Assembly (NCBI GenBank): GCA_945859605.1 | Contig: OX243815.1 | Coordinates: forward strand, 38,323,165-38,387,164 | Origin: Lumbricus rubellus | Taxonomy: Eukaryota; Annelida; Clitellata; Crassiclitellata; Lumbricidae | DNA: 64,000 nucleotides | Direction: 5' to 3' | In this document: positions 24,601 through 39,600 of the stretch, one piece after another | Layout: every line of letters starts with the position of its first letter | Numbering within the stretch: position 1 is the stretch's first letter | The notes under the pieces: generated by a model | The model's database searches: none | Seen by the model: the letters and a program-made list of their open reading frames with translations, nothing else | What the model was told of the DNA's origin: nothing | Translations under genes and position numbers: made by a program

Positions 24601-27600
24601 CAAAGATATATCAACTCAGAAAACTTCAAAACAAAAGTCTTTCACAATTCAAATGACTTGACCGTACAGTAAAAAAAGATGCACAACTGAATTTCTTCAG
24701 AAACAAAGATCTTCAAACTGAGTTCCGCAAAGAATCCACCATTGTCTGCCACAATCCCAGACACGTGCGACTCGCTTCACAGCTCATCGCGCACGATTGT
24801 ATATCGGTCCCTGGATGGCGCCAGCTTCGCAAAGATCGACTCCGGCGGATAGTTAACCCTTTCTTTCATCGGAACCTTTAACTGATGCGACGCTTTCATG
24901 ACCGTCGTCGTCGTCTCAGAGTCAACGTGGACGTGAACGGTATGGTCAACGTCAACTTTACTTCCGTCTGCTTTGTCGCTGGAATGTACACCATTCTCCC
25001 TCTCCTTGTCGTCAACCAGTTTCATCCAGAACTGATCTGCCGAGTCGTCGAAATTGTCTGTGAACTTGTTCTCGAGAAAGTTCCCTTCGTTGGATTCGTC
25101 GACCCCGTCAAAGCCGACGGTCAGATCGGTGAGCGATTTGAAAAGACTGTTCAAGTGCTCGCTTAGGTCAACCGGTTCGTTTGCGTGACCAAGCTTAACG
25201 ACGCGCATTATCTGAACGCGGACACCGCTTGAGTCGATGATCAGCTGCTGCTGAACGTCAAAATGCGCAACGTGTTCGTTGTTCTCATCTTCGTTCTTAT
25301 TGTCTTGCTCGTCGTCTGTTGAGTTGTTTCCATTGTTTTCGCCAATCTGTAACACGTTCAGAAGCAATCCATTTAGCCTCGCTCGACGTAAAAGCTTAAA
25401 CACTTCTTTTCACATCAATTGGATTTAAGATGTTTTCATACAATATTAAATTCTCTGGGAAATGACGAGAAAGCACAGTCTCGTGGCACAAAGGATGATA
25501 AACTAACATCAAATGATAACTAATATGATTAAGTTTTACTAAGGTTATAAACACAGCACAAACTCAACACTGTCAACAGGTTAATTAACTGTGTTTTTTC
25601 TGTGTGCAAAATCAGAGATAAACCATATGCTGGTTTGAATGACATCTCACATGCTTGCTTCAACACTGACCAAGAAAAGCCATTAAAGGTTTCATATTAA
25701 TTATTTTAAAAGTAAAAAAGTTTAAAATACTACTCAGATTTATCAATTGCCAACTTAACTAATTATGGTTATTAATGAAGCAACGGCACTTAATGACAAC
25801 TGAACTGCACTAAACAAACCAACTAATCATGCAACAGAGAAACCGAAAGAATATATTATTCCTAATGAAACAGTGGCTATCATAACGGGATATCCAACAG
25901 ATATCTAATCAAACCATAAGATCTCTGGGTTGCTGAATTCCAACCTCACTCAGAATTTAATTAATCTATTACATTCCTTTCAAAGGCTTATTATTAGTCT
26001 CATCATCATGGTCTATTTTGTGAACGTCATTTTGATTCACGATAACTTAGTGCAAGGTTTAACAAATGCTTGTTGAGCATCACTATTTTTTGCATTTTCT
26101 GAGATATGATTTTTTATACACCTCAAAACCTGCAACCAATGACGTGACAAAACCTCGTCTTAAAATCATATAATCAAAGAAATTTCTGATTATTTTTAGA
26201 GAATTGCACATCAGATGCTCCATATTTTTCCAAGACATGAGAACATTCAAAGATTTATAACGCAAAAGTCATTTTAAGGTATGTATACAAAAAAGTTCAA
26301 ACTATAGTTAATGATATTTCGGAATCTTCTCAAAAACAGACTCTATTTAATCTCAAAGTGCTGAAAAATACTGCATTACATTAAAAAAATACAGAGAAAG
26401 CAAACAGACACTCACCGGAATTACCAAAGCCGTCAGGAAATACGAAAGCTCATCATGCAACAACATCGAGATGAACAGAAAAACCATGCATGCACTGTTG
26501 ACCGCGAAAAGGATGACAGATGCATGCCAATTTATTTTTAAATTCCAGCACATACACAAATAGTGGGCTTAACTTAACTGTAAATAAAATAAAATAAACA
26601 CATATAATATAAAATTTTATTCACAAAGTTATTAGACTGAAACATGCAAGTGGTCAGGGAAAATTAATTAGCATAATTGTAAATGCTAAATATTTCAATT
26701 ATCAAAAAACATTTTACAGCATATTTTTCATTTGTCTCTCCAAGTTCTGCAACTCAAAACAGTGATGAAGGCCAACGCCCTCAAAAAGTTATTTAGTTTC
26801 TACATATTGTTTTGGCAAATAATATTGCCATACGACGTGCTGCAATAAATTATTACGACATCATGCACAATCTATACAAATTGCAGGTCATTCTGCTGAG
26901 TAAGAGAGGCACCCACAGATCATGAAGGCATGTACTTGCAAAATCTGTTACCTAAACCACTCTTTACCTCTCTTAGTCAAAACCTAAACCCTAATGTACC
27001 TCTGTTTAATCTGTCAACTATAACAGCACACAACACCTAAGCGCAATCTAGTCAATTGCAGGCCAGTCTGTATGTATGATTGTATGTAAGTAGGCAAGTA
27101 AGTATGTAATATGGAGTGCTTGGCTGGCGTGCTGTACTGTCATCGAGAGTCCATCTGTTCGGACTAGCCTGCCTCTGACCTGCATTCTCTTGCATGGGAC
27201 CTAAATTACTCATTACTCAAGGCTCTTCTCTTTGGCCATGCCTGGGTCAGGAGCACCCCTGAACAGTTATCGTGGATGGGTGCTATATAAATTCCATACA
27301 TAAATAGATACAGTGTGGTCATGGGCGCCCGCACATAGGGGCAAGGGGGGGCACTTGCCCCCCCTGGAAAAGTGACACTTGTTTTTCTAACTACTACTTT
27401 TGAGTTTTTAATAAATTTCTTCGCATTAAAACACTAATGATACCAATCATACACACAGTGAAAGTCATACATTTATGTTTAGAAATCTCTATAGAAATAA
27501 ATATGTATAGTGCCCTTCATGGACCTACTTTTTAACATCTACTTTTGGATTTTTAACAAATTTTCACACTTAGGAAACTATTTATATTAAAAAATAATAC

Positions 27601-30600
27601 ACAATATGAAACTGAAAATTTTGCATTAAGAAACCTCTTTCAAAAAATACCCGTGTTTTTAATTTCCAGCGCTGTATTTCCATGCTCTTGTCAATGAAAA
27701 ATTCAACCGTGACCATCTTAAAATTTTGCCCCCTCCTGCAAAATTTTCTGCGGGCGCCCATGAGTGTGGTTGTGGATTAAAATCCCTGCCAAGACAGAAC
27801 TTTCTGCTCTACCTGCACCCATAACCAACCAAGCCATAATAAGAACTTCAATAGTACACCGACGGCACGCAGTTGGTGGGAAGGTGAGACATCAATGGAA
27901 AGGACTGGCCACCAACCCTCATAAGCTGAGGCCAAGAAAATGAAATCACTAACACTTCATAGCTATGGCTACCTCAAGGCATTCTATCTCCTCCCTATAT
28001 GCAAATATGCATCTGGCGATTTGCTCAGCATATTCCAAGAACCTCACAAAGATGTACAGACGACTCGAGGTTTAACAGTTCTAAAATGGTGCGACTTAGA
28101 CAGGTCTGAAAGCAGCAGACGGAACTGGCATTTTCTTCCATGGAAGCACTTCAATGTCCCAAACAAACTGCTGTAGCTCTAATCTGGAAATGCTGCCGAT
28201 ATGGCTACCAAGTCAATCTTGCTCATGGTTGTCCTGTACCCAGTCATAAAAACAATTTAGCAATCTAGCAATCTAACCATTAATCCAGCCACTCGAAATG
28301 CCATACAGCTAGAGATGTAAAAAAACATGTGTTTTTTTGGCGTTGAAATATTTCAATGAAATATTTCAGTTTTATTTGAAATATTTCAGTTTTCTTTGAA
28401 ACATTTGAAATTATTTTTTTCTTTACATTTTACAAAGTTCTAATTACAACCATAATAACAGTTTATTTATTTCTCATATTACATATTATATGCATTATTG
28501 TGTTAGTGATGACCATTCTCGAGATATTCAATTTATTTCTAATTACCTGTTTTTAAGAATGACTTTTATGAGAGTTACATTATATGTTGAAAAACATGTT
28601 TTATTCACCAAATATCACAAATTACAGTTTGATCTAATAAAGTAGATGTTATTGTTCATTGTTATGCTTAACATTTATTATTAATCACTTGTTTTGTCAT
28701 AAATGAAATAAATGTGATTTTAGCTAAATTCTGCTAGCCTAGGACAAAGTAGGCTATAGAATTCGAAACACTTTAGTGACTTTACAAGACAAATTATAAA
28801 TCACAAATACTATGTCAACTAGACTCAATAATAATCCGGCAAACAAAATTTTACAAAAAGTTCTAAGAATAGAACTTAGAACACAAACATAAATAGTACT
28901 ATCAGTCAGACAGAGTAAACCATCATTAATAGTAATTATACTGCTAAAATCTGTCAGTTACAAGATTTCCTCATTGTTATTCATCATCGTCCATCATGTC
29001 ATCATCTTTGTTGTCATCGTCAACATCATCATTGTCGCTATCATCATAACTGTCAATGTCATCATCATCACAGGTTACTGGTATCGTCACTGTCATCATA
29101 GTTTTCATGGCCTTCATCATCGACATTGTCACCGTCTTTGTCATTATCATCATCATAGGCGTAGGAGACGGGGGTCCAGAGGAGGCAAATGCCCCCCCCC
29201 CCAATTTCGGGCAAGTCTGATTTTTCGGGCAAGCAGACCCAAAAAAATAAAAAAGTTTTTATTTTTTCGTACTTTTTTTTAGTTTTTCGGGTCTTCTTGC
29301 CCGAAAAATCAGACCTGCCCGAACAAAAGAAGGTCGTCAGACCTTTCGAGCAAAACGTAACGGGAAATTTCAGAAGATTTTGGCCGGATGACTAAAAAAA
29401 GATCGTTAGAATTTTTGGGCAAACGTAACGAGAATTTTTCTTAAGATTTCGGCAGGATGACAAAAAAATTTCGAGCAAAAGTCTCATTTTTGCCCCCCCC
29501 AACGCTGAAATGTCCCCTACGCCTATGATCATCATCATTGTTATCATCTTGCAAACAATGACAAGCACAGTAACGTCTGCTATTATAAAGTTAATATCCT
29601 ATTGCAGAACAGACCATATCTTTGGAACAGCACTAGAGATGTAAAAAAAACATAGATGTAAAAAAAACGGGTTTTTTGGCGTTGAAATATTTTTAAAAAA
29701 AACTGTCAGAAATGAAATATTTCAAATGAAATATTTCACGCTCACATCACTACATACAGCCATCTCGCAGCAAAACAATTCACACGGCTAATACTCACAA
29801 CGTGATGTGCAACCGGTGAGTGGAATTCTCTGTGAAGTTTTCCCGAATGAAGATCAAGAATGAATTGCTTCAGCAAGCCCTTAGTGCTGAAGAGAAAAAG
29901 CACGCCAGAGGTTCTTATATGTAGCAACAAACAATAGATGTGTGTCTTATGTTTTGTTATGAAATGCAATTCACTCCGATTAACCGACTAACATTCATAT
30001 TCATAAATACCAATAATAATAATCTTTGTTTAATTTCAAACTGTCATGACACATCATGATTACAATTCATAGTATTATCACAAGTTATCACAGAAGTCGA
30101 ATTCTACTTCAACAGCCGTGCAAGGCACCCATCACATCCCGTTGCTCAGCTTACCAATGCCATCTGCCGATTGGAAGGTTGAGTGGATCCTTGGGAAGGT
30201 AGCAAGAAGCGATCCCCCATCTGTGCGCTCTTCATAGCACAGTGTTTACCATCACCCTAAAGGGCCTAAACCCCACTCCGTAGCCCCAGCATCATAAATA
30301 TTCACGATTTAGCATCATAAATATTCATGAGTTAGCATCATAAATATTCACGATTAAGCATAATAAATATTCACGATTTTAGCGTAGAGTTGATAAGTTT
30401 GACTTACTCGACGTCTGTCTTTGGGTCGTGAGGCCAGACGTACATGTGCTTGAAGCTATCGATTGCAATAACCGGAAGGTCGTCCGGTTTCTTGCCCAAG
30501 TGGTGCAGTGGATGAGTGAACTTATCACCATCGGCTGTCAGGAAGTTGATAGAACCTGCGTCACGAGATAACCAAACACGAGATAACCAAACATGTATAA

Positions 30601-33600
30601 TTGTAAATTGATCGGATCATTCGTAAAAAAACTGACCCAGTGTACAGTAACCGCACAAAAGCGGTTTTGTGGGGCGCGGTGGTGTAGTGGGTATGTTCGT
30701 TGCCTTGCAGCTGAAGGGTTGAAGGTTAGAACCCACCTCATGTCGCCGCGTAGGGACCATGGGCAGGCCCTTCACTCGCAATTGCGCAGCGCTTCGGCAT
30801 GAAAGCCGATGCAGTGTCCGCTCCGTAGTCGGGAGCGCCTCTGAGTAGGGAGCTTGAAGGCGCACTATATGACAAGTGCATATACAAACAAACAAGAACC
30901 AAGTATCTATTCATAGTTACCGGTAAACTTAGCATCATTCCCATTTAGCCGTGCATATTCTCTAATGCTGCATGTAGCTGAACCAAATCGCAACTCTGAA
31001 TATGGTAATTATTCTTTAAAGGCACTGTATAAATCCACAGATACAACACAATTGCTCATCAAATGGTGAACATTCTGCTCTTAATAATATTTAACTTGAC
31101 TTTGGCTAGCAGTTAGTCTCCACTGACTGAGCGGCACCAAATATTCCCTAATTGATTAATTCGAGTATTTATATAGCACATCTCCAAGGAAACTACTCAG
31201 AGGTGCCCCCAACTTCAGCACAGTCAAAAAGAACAGCTTTCAAGTGCTTATAGAATGTATCAGAGAGCGAACTAGAGAACACGCGCAGCTCAAGTGGGAG
31301 GCCATTCCACACCACCAAGCCAACCACAGAAAAAGCACTGCTCTGCATGCTACTTGTAACTTCTCTTTTTATCTTATAATGAAAGATTTTTTTTCAAATG
31401 TTTTTGCTCCTATCCTTTTTGAACACATCACTGGTATAAGGGAGAAGTTAGGGCACTCATCCTATTCTTATTAATTAATGTTACACTTAAATCTCTAGAG
31501 ATGAAACAGGGATCACAACTCACTTCTCTCTGGCAGCAACTCAATAGCAACCTGGCTCTTGAATCGCTGCGGCGTAACAATGTCATCAGCATGATGAAAC
31601 AGAATGAGAAATGGCAAGCCTTCTTCTGTCATCTCCTGCAAAAAATGTGTACAAAACAATTTCAAGAAAGGTTGATGTGTCTTTCAGATTGATATCATTG
31701 CAAGTCTTCTAACTACTAATCATCACAACTGTTCTAAGTGAGATTGAGTTTAGTGCAAGCTGCCACAGCCTATCCTCTGGTAAAATAATGGTTCAACTTC
31801 TTTCAGTTTCACAGCAAGAAGAATTGCCAATTTCGTCACGATTTAGTGCAACAATAATCAAAACACAATCCAATGCATAGAAAGTCTGCTATGCCATGCT
31901 ATTACACATGCAGTAGAAAGTTACCTCTGCATTTTCGAAAGTCAGTTCTCGTACTAGAGGCACGCATTTGTCGGTTGCCCATCTAAGAAGAAGATTGTAA
32001 TCACCAGTTGACCCAGAATACGTCATTTCATTGTCTGGATCCTTAAACAAATTTTTAAACAAACTTAACAGATGTTCAAAAATCATGGTCACTACAAAGC
32101 TTATTGGTCAACAAAAGTGAAATAAAATGTTTTATTGGAATAGAACAAAGGAAAGATAGGCTCAAATTCTCTTTCACAGTCTAATTTTTGATGCAACATT
32201 GTTGACCAAGAACTACACACATGCATGCATACATGCATGCATACTTACATACATAGTATATTACATACTAGGGCATAGCCAGGTGCTGACCCGGTTATCC
32301 GGAATTGCCGGGTATTTGATACCCGGCAGATAACCGGACCCGGTGATAAAAGGTCTACCGGGCCGGGTGGGTAATTATGAATAGTATACCACACATCAAA
32401 GGGCTTAACAGCTAACCTGCAAGATCTCTCAACTGGGCAATTGTAGTACAATGAACAGACAATCACAGAACAGACAGCCTGCTGATGGTTGCTTTATATT
32501 AGACTATCCTATTTCAAACAGGTACCAGCAAGATGAGGAGGAAGAGGAGGAGGGAGAGTTTGTATCACCCTCTTCCATGCTGTCTGTCTTCCTTCCTCCT
32601 CCTTCTCCTCTTTGTTTTCTACTACCCCTTCCTGAGAGGAACAGTGGTAGACTTGAAGGAGAAGAGGAATAATATATACATATATATATATATATATATT
32701 TAAATAGAAGAGTGGCACCTTGTTTCATGCTTTCTCCTCTTCTTCCTTCCTCCTCTTTCTCTTCTATTACCCCTTCCTCTTCCTCCTGCTGTTTGGCTGT
32801 TTGAAATATCTAACAGAGATAGACAGGAGATGATGAAGGAGGAGGGGTAGGAACTGTGGTAGAAGGTGAAGAAGTATAGGAAAGGGGGAAGAGGTGCTGC
32901 TCACTGACCATAGCTATATAGGTTGGCCAGTGGTCATCTGTTAATCCCTTATCTTTAAAGTCTGTTTGATCTGTCACACTCTCATTCAAGTCAGAGAGAC
33001 TAGGACTTGTCAGAAGGGATACCTTCCACCTGTTGACATGCTTTTGCAGCCAAGCTTAATAGGCTTGCCCCACCCCCATATGACCCAGTATACATCTCAC
33101 AGATTAAGGGATGGTGCACTTTGAAATATATCTACATGTAGTTGGACTGCATACACCACAGAAACAGGACTGTTTGTCAGGGCTGCTGACCTCTGACCTC
33201 CTTTCCTCTTGCCTGACTGGACAGTTCATAATTTCTATACAATACATATATCAGCAGAGTTCATGAACAGATATTACTGGCACCTCTCAATCAATAACCA
33301 CTGGCAGAACTCAACTTTAGTAAAACTCTGACACTGAAGAATTTGACTCAATTCCACCAAAGCTAGTTAACAAACTGAGTGGTGTTCTTTTGACAGCATT
33401 CAAAGGGGAGACATACTACCGTATTCAGTTTAGAGATTAACGATTACTTTTAATACCCGGACCCGGTACCTGGACCCAGCAGATTTTATTCAAACTACCC
33501 GGACCCGGTACTCGGTTGAAAAACGGCACCCGGCTATGCCCTATTACATACCTACATACATACATACCTATATGTTACTGTATTCTTCAATCACAAGTTA

Positions 33601-36600
33601 CTCAAAATGAGCATTTCAGGGTTGCTGTGTTTAACAGTTTCTACAATAACTAGACATATGCCGGATAGTATGCAGATAAACTCTTCATTTCACTTGCACT
33701 CTGAATATATAAAGTCAACAACTCGATACCAACAATCTGGGCCATTTTCATGTAAACATACACACAAAATTTAAAAGCATTGTAAGAAAAAAAAACCATT
33801 ATGAATGGCAAAATGAAGTTAGGACTAACCACAGATGGACGATATACAACTTTGTTGCCTGCAATGCGCTCCTTCGCTGTGATTGGCCTGTCAAAATAAC
33901 CAGAAAGCAAAGACTAAATCACAAAGCAAAGACTAGCTCACATTGTGTAGTAACTGTCTGCCAGCAAATTCCACCCCTTGCTTTTCTGTGGGAGTTTGAA
34001 TCCCATGGCAACAAATGAAACTGAGAAGTGAATCCTGAAACTACACGGTGTCCCAATTGAAGTGAGCCCCTTTTTGTTTTGGCGATATACTTGTCAATTC
34101 TAATTGAAACTCTATAAAATTTCACAGCATGTAAGAGGAATAAATTATCAATGTTTCCTGAAAATTCTATCCAATTCTACGAACAAAGTCCAAAGTTATG
34201 CACGTTCAAATTTGGGCAACTAAAATTGTAAGTTTCCAACATGTAAAAGATAGGAAATTAGTGTTAGCGCTGTTCTTCAAAACTGATGTTCAAAATGTCC
34301 TCCATTAGCTCGAATGCATGCTCTAAGGCGATTTCGCCATTCATTGATTGCATTGTCAACAATCTCTTTAATCAAAACGATTCCATTCTTCCACATTTCG
34401 CTGTTTGAAGTGATCACTGATGAACGTCACGCGTGTGTGAGTTTCATAAGGCTGCGATGGGCCAGTTTCTGTTAGAAATTCCTTTAAAAATCTTTTGCAG
34501 CTAATGTTTTTCTTCTATTAAATTGTTTATTAAACCATAATCATCTTTGCTGAAAACCATTTTTATTATTGTCCCCTAACATGGAAATGACAGAAATATG
34601 ACGGAAATATTTATTAATTTATAAAGTAAGGCGTGCAGTTGCAAGCAATAATTTCCTATCTTTTACATGTTGGAAACTTACAATTTCCTTTGTCCAAATT
34701 TGAATGTGCATAACTTCGGGCTCTATTCGCAGAATCGGATAAAATTTTCAGAAAACATTGATAATTTATCCCTCTTACCTTCTCTGAAATTTCACAGAGT
34801 TTCATTTAGAATTAACAGATATATCGCCAAAACAAAAAGGGGCTCACTTCAATTGGGACACCGTGTAGAAATGAAGTTTCTTCAGTTGGCAGAACAATGT
34901 ATTATGCTTGCACTTTCATCAAATACCTTTCAACCCTAGAAAACTGCCTTTGAGGGCATAACTTGACAAAGGCTCACAACAAATCATCCTTGCTGTTATT
35001 ATTTTGTTATTATTATCATCACTATTATTATACTACCATTACTACAATTATTACTATTATCATTATAATTACTATAATTATTATGATTATCACTAAATTA
35101 CTATTATCATTTGAGTTCAAGTTAAGAATTAAAAATGAAAGCACGCAGGAAGAATATTAAACGAAGAGGGGTCCAGCTTTCCTGGCTCCTGTTGCACTGT
35201 TCGTAGTGTCTCACGTGTACTTTTATACTTTCGTGAAAAAATAATAAAATTCATTAATTCATTCATTCAATTTCTTGCCATACACTGCAAATTTTTTTGA
35301 TTTAACAGAGAATTCAACCGTCCCAGGTGAATCTAAGAAACACGAGTTCACCGAGAATGATTCATAAGTTCATAACACGCATCATTTGCTTTCAACTCTC
35401 ACCCTGTTGCAACATGGAACTTGCAATCATGCCGAAGAACGCTGGCCACTCGCACAAAAGTCTTATACTCATCAGACTGATCGGTTTCATAGTAGCCAAC
35501 CATGTGAGCTTTCTGCCACTGCAAAGCAACAATAAAACATATACAGCAATAAAAACATATGTAGCCAACTCAAGGTTCCTTCTTCCAAAAACTGAATTCA
35601 ATCCATCAAGTTTCATGCCAAGCATGTGGAAGAAACTCTTACATCAATCATGCTTTAACAGCTTCCACTATCTGCCAATCAAACACTTTTCCCGTATCTG
35701 TCAATCAAACACTCTCAAAGTACTATATACCAATCAAACAATCTCCCAGTATCTGCCAATCAAATGCTCTTCCAGTATATGCCAATCAAATGCTCTTCCA
35801 GTATCTGCCAATCAAATGCTCTTCCAGTATCTGCCAATCAAATGCTCTTCCAGTATCTGCCAATCAAATGCTCTTCCAGTATCTGCCAATCAAACGCTCT
35901 TCCAGTATCTGCCAATCAAACACTCTTCCAGTATCTGCCAATCAAATGCTCTTCTAGTACCTGCCAATCAAACACTCTCCCAGTATATACCAATCAAATG
36001 CTCTTCCAATATCTGCCAATCAAACACTCCCAGTATCCAAAACTACATGTAGAACAATAGATCCACTCTTCAAGAACAAGCCTTCATAGTACACTTTTCA
36101 GCTAGTAATGTACACCAATAGTCCGTACAAAAGCATGCAACATCCCTCGTAATTTTCGAAAATTACATTTCAAATTGAATTCGATTATCTGTTTGTCAAC
36201 AGTGAAAACTGATTATCGCATTTAGAACGATAACCGGCTTTCCAATTACTGTTTTTAAAAACATCCCTGATAATAATGGATCCCAAATTCGGTGTTACAC
36301 CAAGCATGAAGTGTACTTCTTTGAACAGTATGAGTCGAAATGCAAGAAACTTTCTTTAAAATTTCTTCCACAAATGTCTCTAACCTCCAGGTTGTCAAGG
36401 TCATCTAGGTTGGTTACCACGGAGACGGGGTCCGTCAGTTGGTCGCGGATAAAGCCGGTGATGGATTCGGCTGACCTCTGACCTCGATACTCTCGTTTTG
36501 CGGGTGAACCAAACCGGAAGATCTTGAGAGTTGGATACTTGGTCACTCGATACAAACTCGACAGTGAAGCTAGACAGAATAACAATCAAAACTAAATTCA

Positions 36601-39600
36601 GCATCATTAACATTATAACACCTCCTAAAGGGGGCTACTCAGAGGTGCTCCAAACTCCATTACAGCAAGCTAGCTAACCAAAACAATCCCTTCAAAAAAA
36701 GCTAGTTACAAGCAAGTAAAAAGAGCTCTGTAAAAGACAATGAGCAAAATATATATCTCAAAGTTTACATACAGATGGCAAAAAGTTTTGAAAATTTAAA
36801 CCAGCAAATGTATGAAATCTGCAAAACTCTTAGGGCAATGAAATCAGACATAGATCTTACTTTCTTGATCACAGTCAATCCTTCCAAAGACAACCTTTCC
36901 TTCTTGCTACAAATAAAACCAAGTTATTCTCAGCAGTCCACCATCAAGCACAAAAGTTCTGACAAATCAAACACAAAAGTTCTGACAAATCTGCTTGGTT
37001 AAACGAAGCATTAAAAGACGAGGACCTTGGCTTAAAAACATCACATATGTACAGAGTTTATTCGTGTAAGTCATCAAATCATCACACTCGTGCAGTCTGA
37101 AAGAGAACAAACAACACATGATTCCCTTTGAGATTGCATGTCTAACTGAGGTCTGCATCACACTAGGAGCACAATTTCAGTGCTTAAACGGTTAAAACAA
37201 CTATTTTCAGCATGAAGAACAACAATTAAATAACATTCAACTTAATTTATTTCTCGAGTTAATTCTCATCTAGTGATGATGACAAACCTCAACTTCGTTC
37301 TACCAATCGCCGTTTACAACTTACCATTGCCAGTCCTCACTGGTTACATTTTTGGGTATGAAGTTTGAAGCTATTCTTCCACCAAGGGCAAATCAATTCT
37401 ATCATCATGTTTAAATCCAGTCTATCACCAAACTTGAAAGAAATGACGCACTAACTGCACACCAGCACTTAAATAAGCTCATACAAACAATGCATTGGAC
37501 TAAATTGAACACAATACCGCTCATGTTCTAAATTTAAAGCTACATTTCACTTACTGGAAACTCTTTCCTAACGTTCTTTTCTGCCTGCTCAAAGATTGGA
37601 GTCAAGATCTGGCTAAAGCGACACCTAAAAAATAACGTCGAATGTTTTTCATTTGAACAACTGAAGTACCACAAAAGTATAGTTACAGCACGCATTTACC
37701 GTAATTACACTTTTCCAGTTTGCACGTCATTGTGCTCAACACAAAACAACACCATGTAGACTCACAAGGTACTAAGTAATTGTAATCATTAATTTATATA
37801 GTGCCACTTCAAGACAAACTCCTCACGGGCGCTCTCGACCTGATGACATCACCAAACCACAATCAAAGAGAATAGTTTCCAAATGCTTATGGAAAAAAGG
37901 GCAAAGAAAGATCACGAAGTTCATCACGGTAGCTTATTCCAGAAAGATGGACCGACCATAGCAAAGTTTTTATGCAGTACTGCGAAAGTTTGAGCCAGGT
38001 AGAAATAAGCCATAGTCACCTGGTCACCTGGTGCCGTCAGCTTCTGCAGCTCTGGCGATATCCCTGATGTATCCTCTCCAGTTGATCCTCTCCCTAGTCG
38101 CCTCTCTTAGCTCCTCCAGTCTCATGCCAGACTTTTCCTGTACCTCATCCAACCATTTCTTCCTTGGCCTTCCACATCTTCTCCTTCCCTCACCGCATGC
38201 CGTCATCAGCTCCTTTTCCAAACCATTAGATCTCATCACATGGCCGAAGTAGCTCAGTTTCCTCCAAGTTGCTGTTTGCTGCAGTGTCTCCTCCCTCTCT
38301 ATTCCGAGCTCCACGCGCACCGATTCGTTAGTTCTCTTCTCCGTCCATGAAATCCTTAGCATCTTTCTCCAAATCCACATCTCACATGCATTGATTTTCT
38401 TTTCCATATCCCGTGTCTTTGTCCATGTCTCGCATCCATATAGGACCACTGGGAAGATCAGTGCTTTTACCAGTCTTTTCTTTGTTTCCCTGCTCACGTA
38501 TTTATCCTTCCAAATCTTTTCCAGACCGTTCATTGCCGTTTTCCCCATTGTTACCCTCCTCCTTATTTCCATATCACTTCTTCCCTCCTTCTCTATCATA
38601 GATCCCAGGAATGTGAAGCTCGATACTACCTCTATCGGTTCTCCATCCACCTCAAAGTTTTCCCATGTTGCAGTTGTCATAACCTTTGTTTTCTTTACAT
38701 TGAAGTATAGTCCCGCCTTTTCGCTTTCCTTCCTGACTCTTCTTATTAACTCGACTAGGTCGTCCCTCTTACCCGCCAATAATGTCGTATCATCGGCGTA
38801 CCTCAGATTATTCAGTATTTTCCCCGCTATCCTTACCCCCTCTGTTGCCTCCTCCAATCCAGCTCTCCTCATAATTCTCTCGGCATACAGATTGAACAGG
38901 AAAGGGGACAAAATGCACCCCTGCCTCACTCCTTTCTTTATTTTAAATTTACTCGTATCTCCATATTCAGTTCTTATCACCGCCTCTTGATCCACATAAA
39001 GACCTTTTAGTAGTTTTACCAGATGTAGCGGTATTCCCATCTCAATCAATGTCTTCCACAGTAACGTATGGTCTATGCAATCAAACGCTTTGCTGTAGTC
39101 TATAAAACACATATGCACCTGTTGACCGTATTCCCTCTGTCTCTCCATAATCCACCTTATATTGGCGATGTGATCGCGCGTTCCTCGCGCCTTCCTGAAT
39201 CCCGCTTGGTTGGCTGGTAATTCCCTTTCGATTGTCTTCTCCATTCTTTTGTGTATTATTTTGAGGAGTATTTTGCTCGTGTGCGATATCATCGCTATCG
39301 TTCGATAATTTTCACACTCTCTCGCGTCTCCTTTCTTGAATATTGGTATGAACACGGACCTTTTCCAGTCCTCCGGCCACTCCGCAGTTCTCCAGATTTG
39401 ATTGCATAGTTTTGTAATAGTCCTCACCACTGCTTCATCTCCCGCTTTTACCAGTTCTATAGGTATTCCATCATGTCCTGGCGCTTTGTTGTCCTTGAGT
39501 TGTTTTATCGCCCACTCCACCTCTACCTCCAATATCTCTGGTTCGTTTTCAACTTCCTCTATTTTGACGTTTTCCTTCTCGACACATTCATCTTCCATGT

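Larger units (their letters stand above)
25347..29798. other. ERP44 intron 12
   Basis: No further exon could be supported. It holds the elements 27320-27762 and 29154-29527, a short repeat ending GGTGCTATATAAATTCC (about 27215-27300), two hAT-type fragments that start TAGAGATGTAAAAAA (28312 and 29634), and a CAT/ATC-rich simple stretch at 28975-29153. Confidence 0.5.

Noticed and set aside
26353..26559. Hydrophobic 68-codon minus-strand frame in ERP44 intron 12
   Set aside because: ERp44 has no membrane segment, the joined exons are already in frame without it, and no good splice pair was seen.
35327..36052. 241-codon plus-strand frame
   Set aside because: It is made of the 26-bp minisatellite and antisense ERP44 exon 7; the reading is repetitive and without start support.
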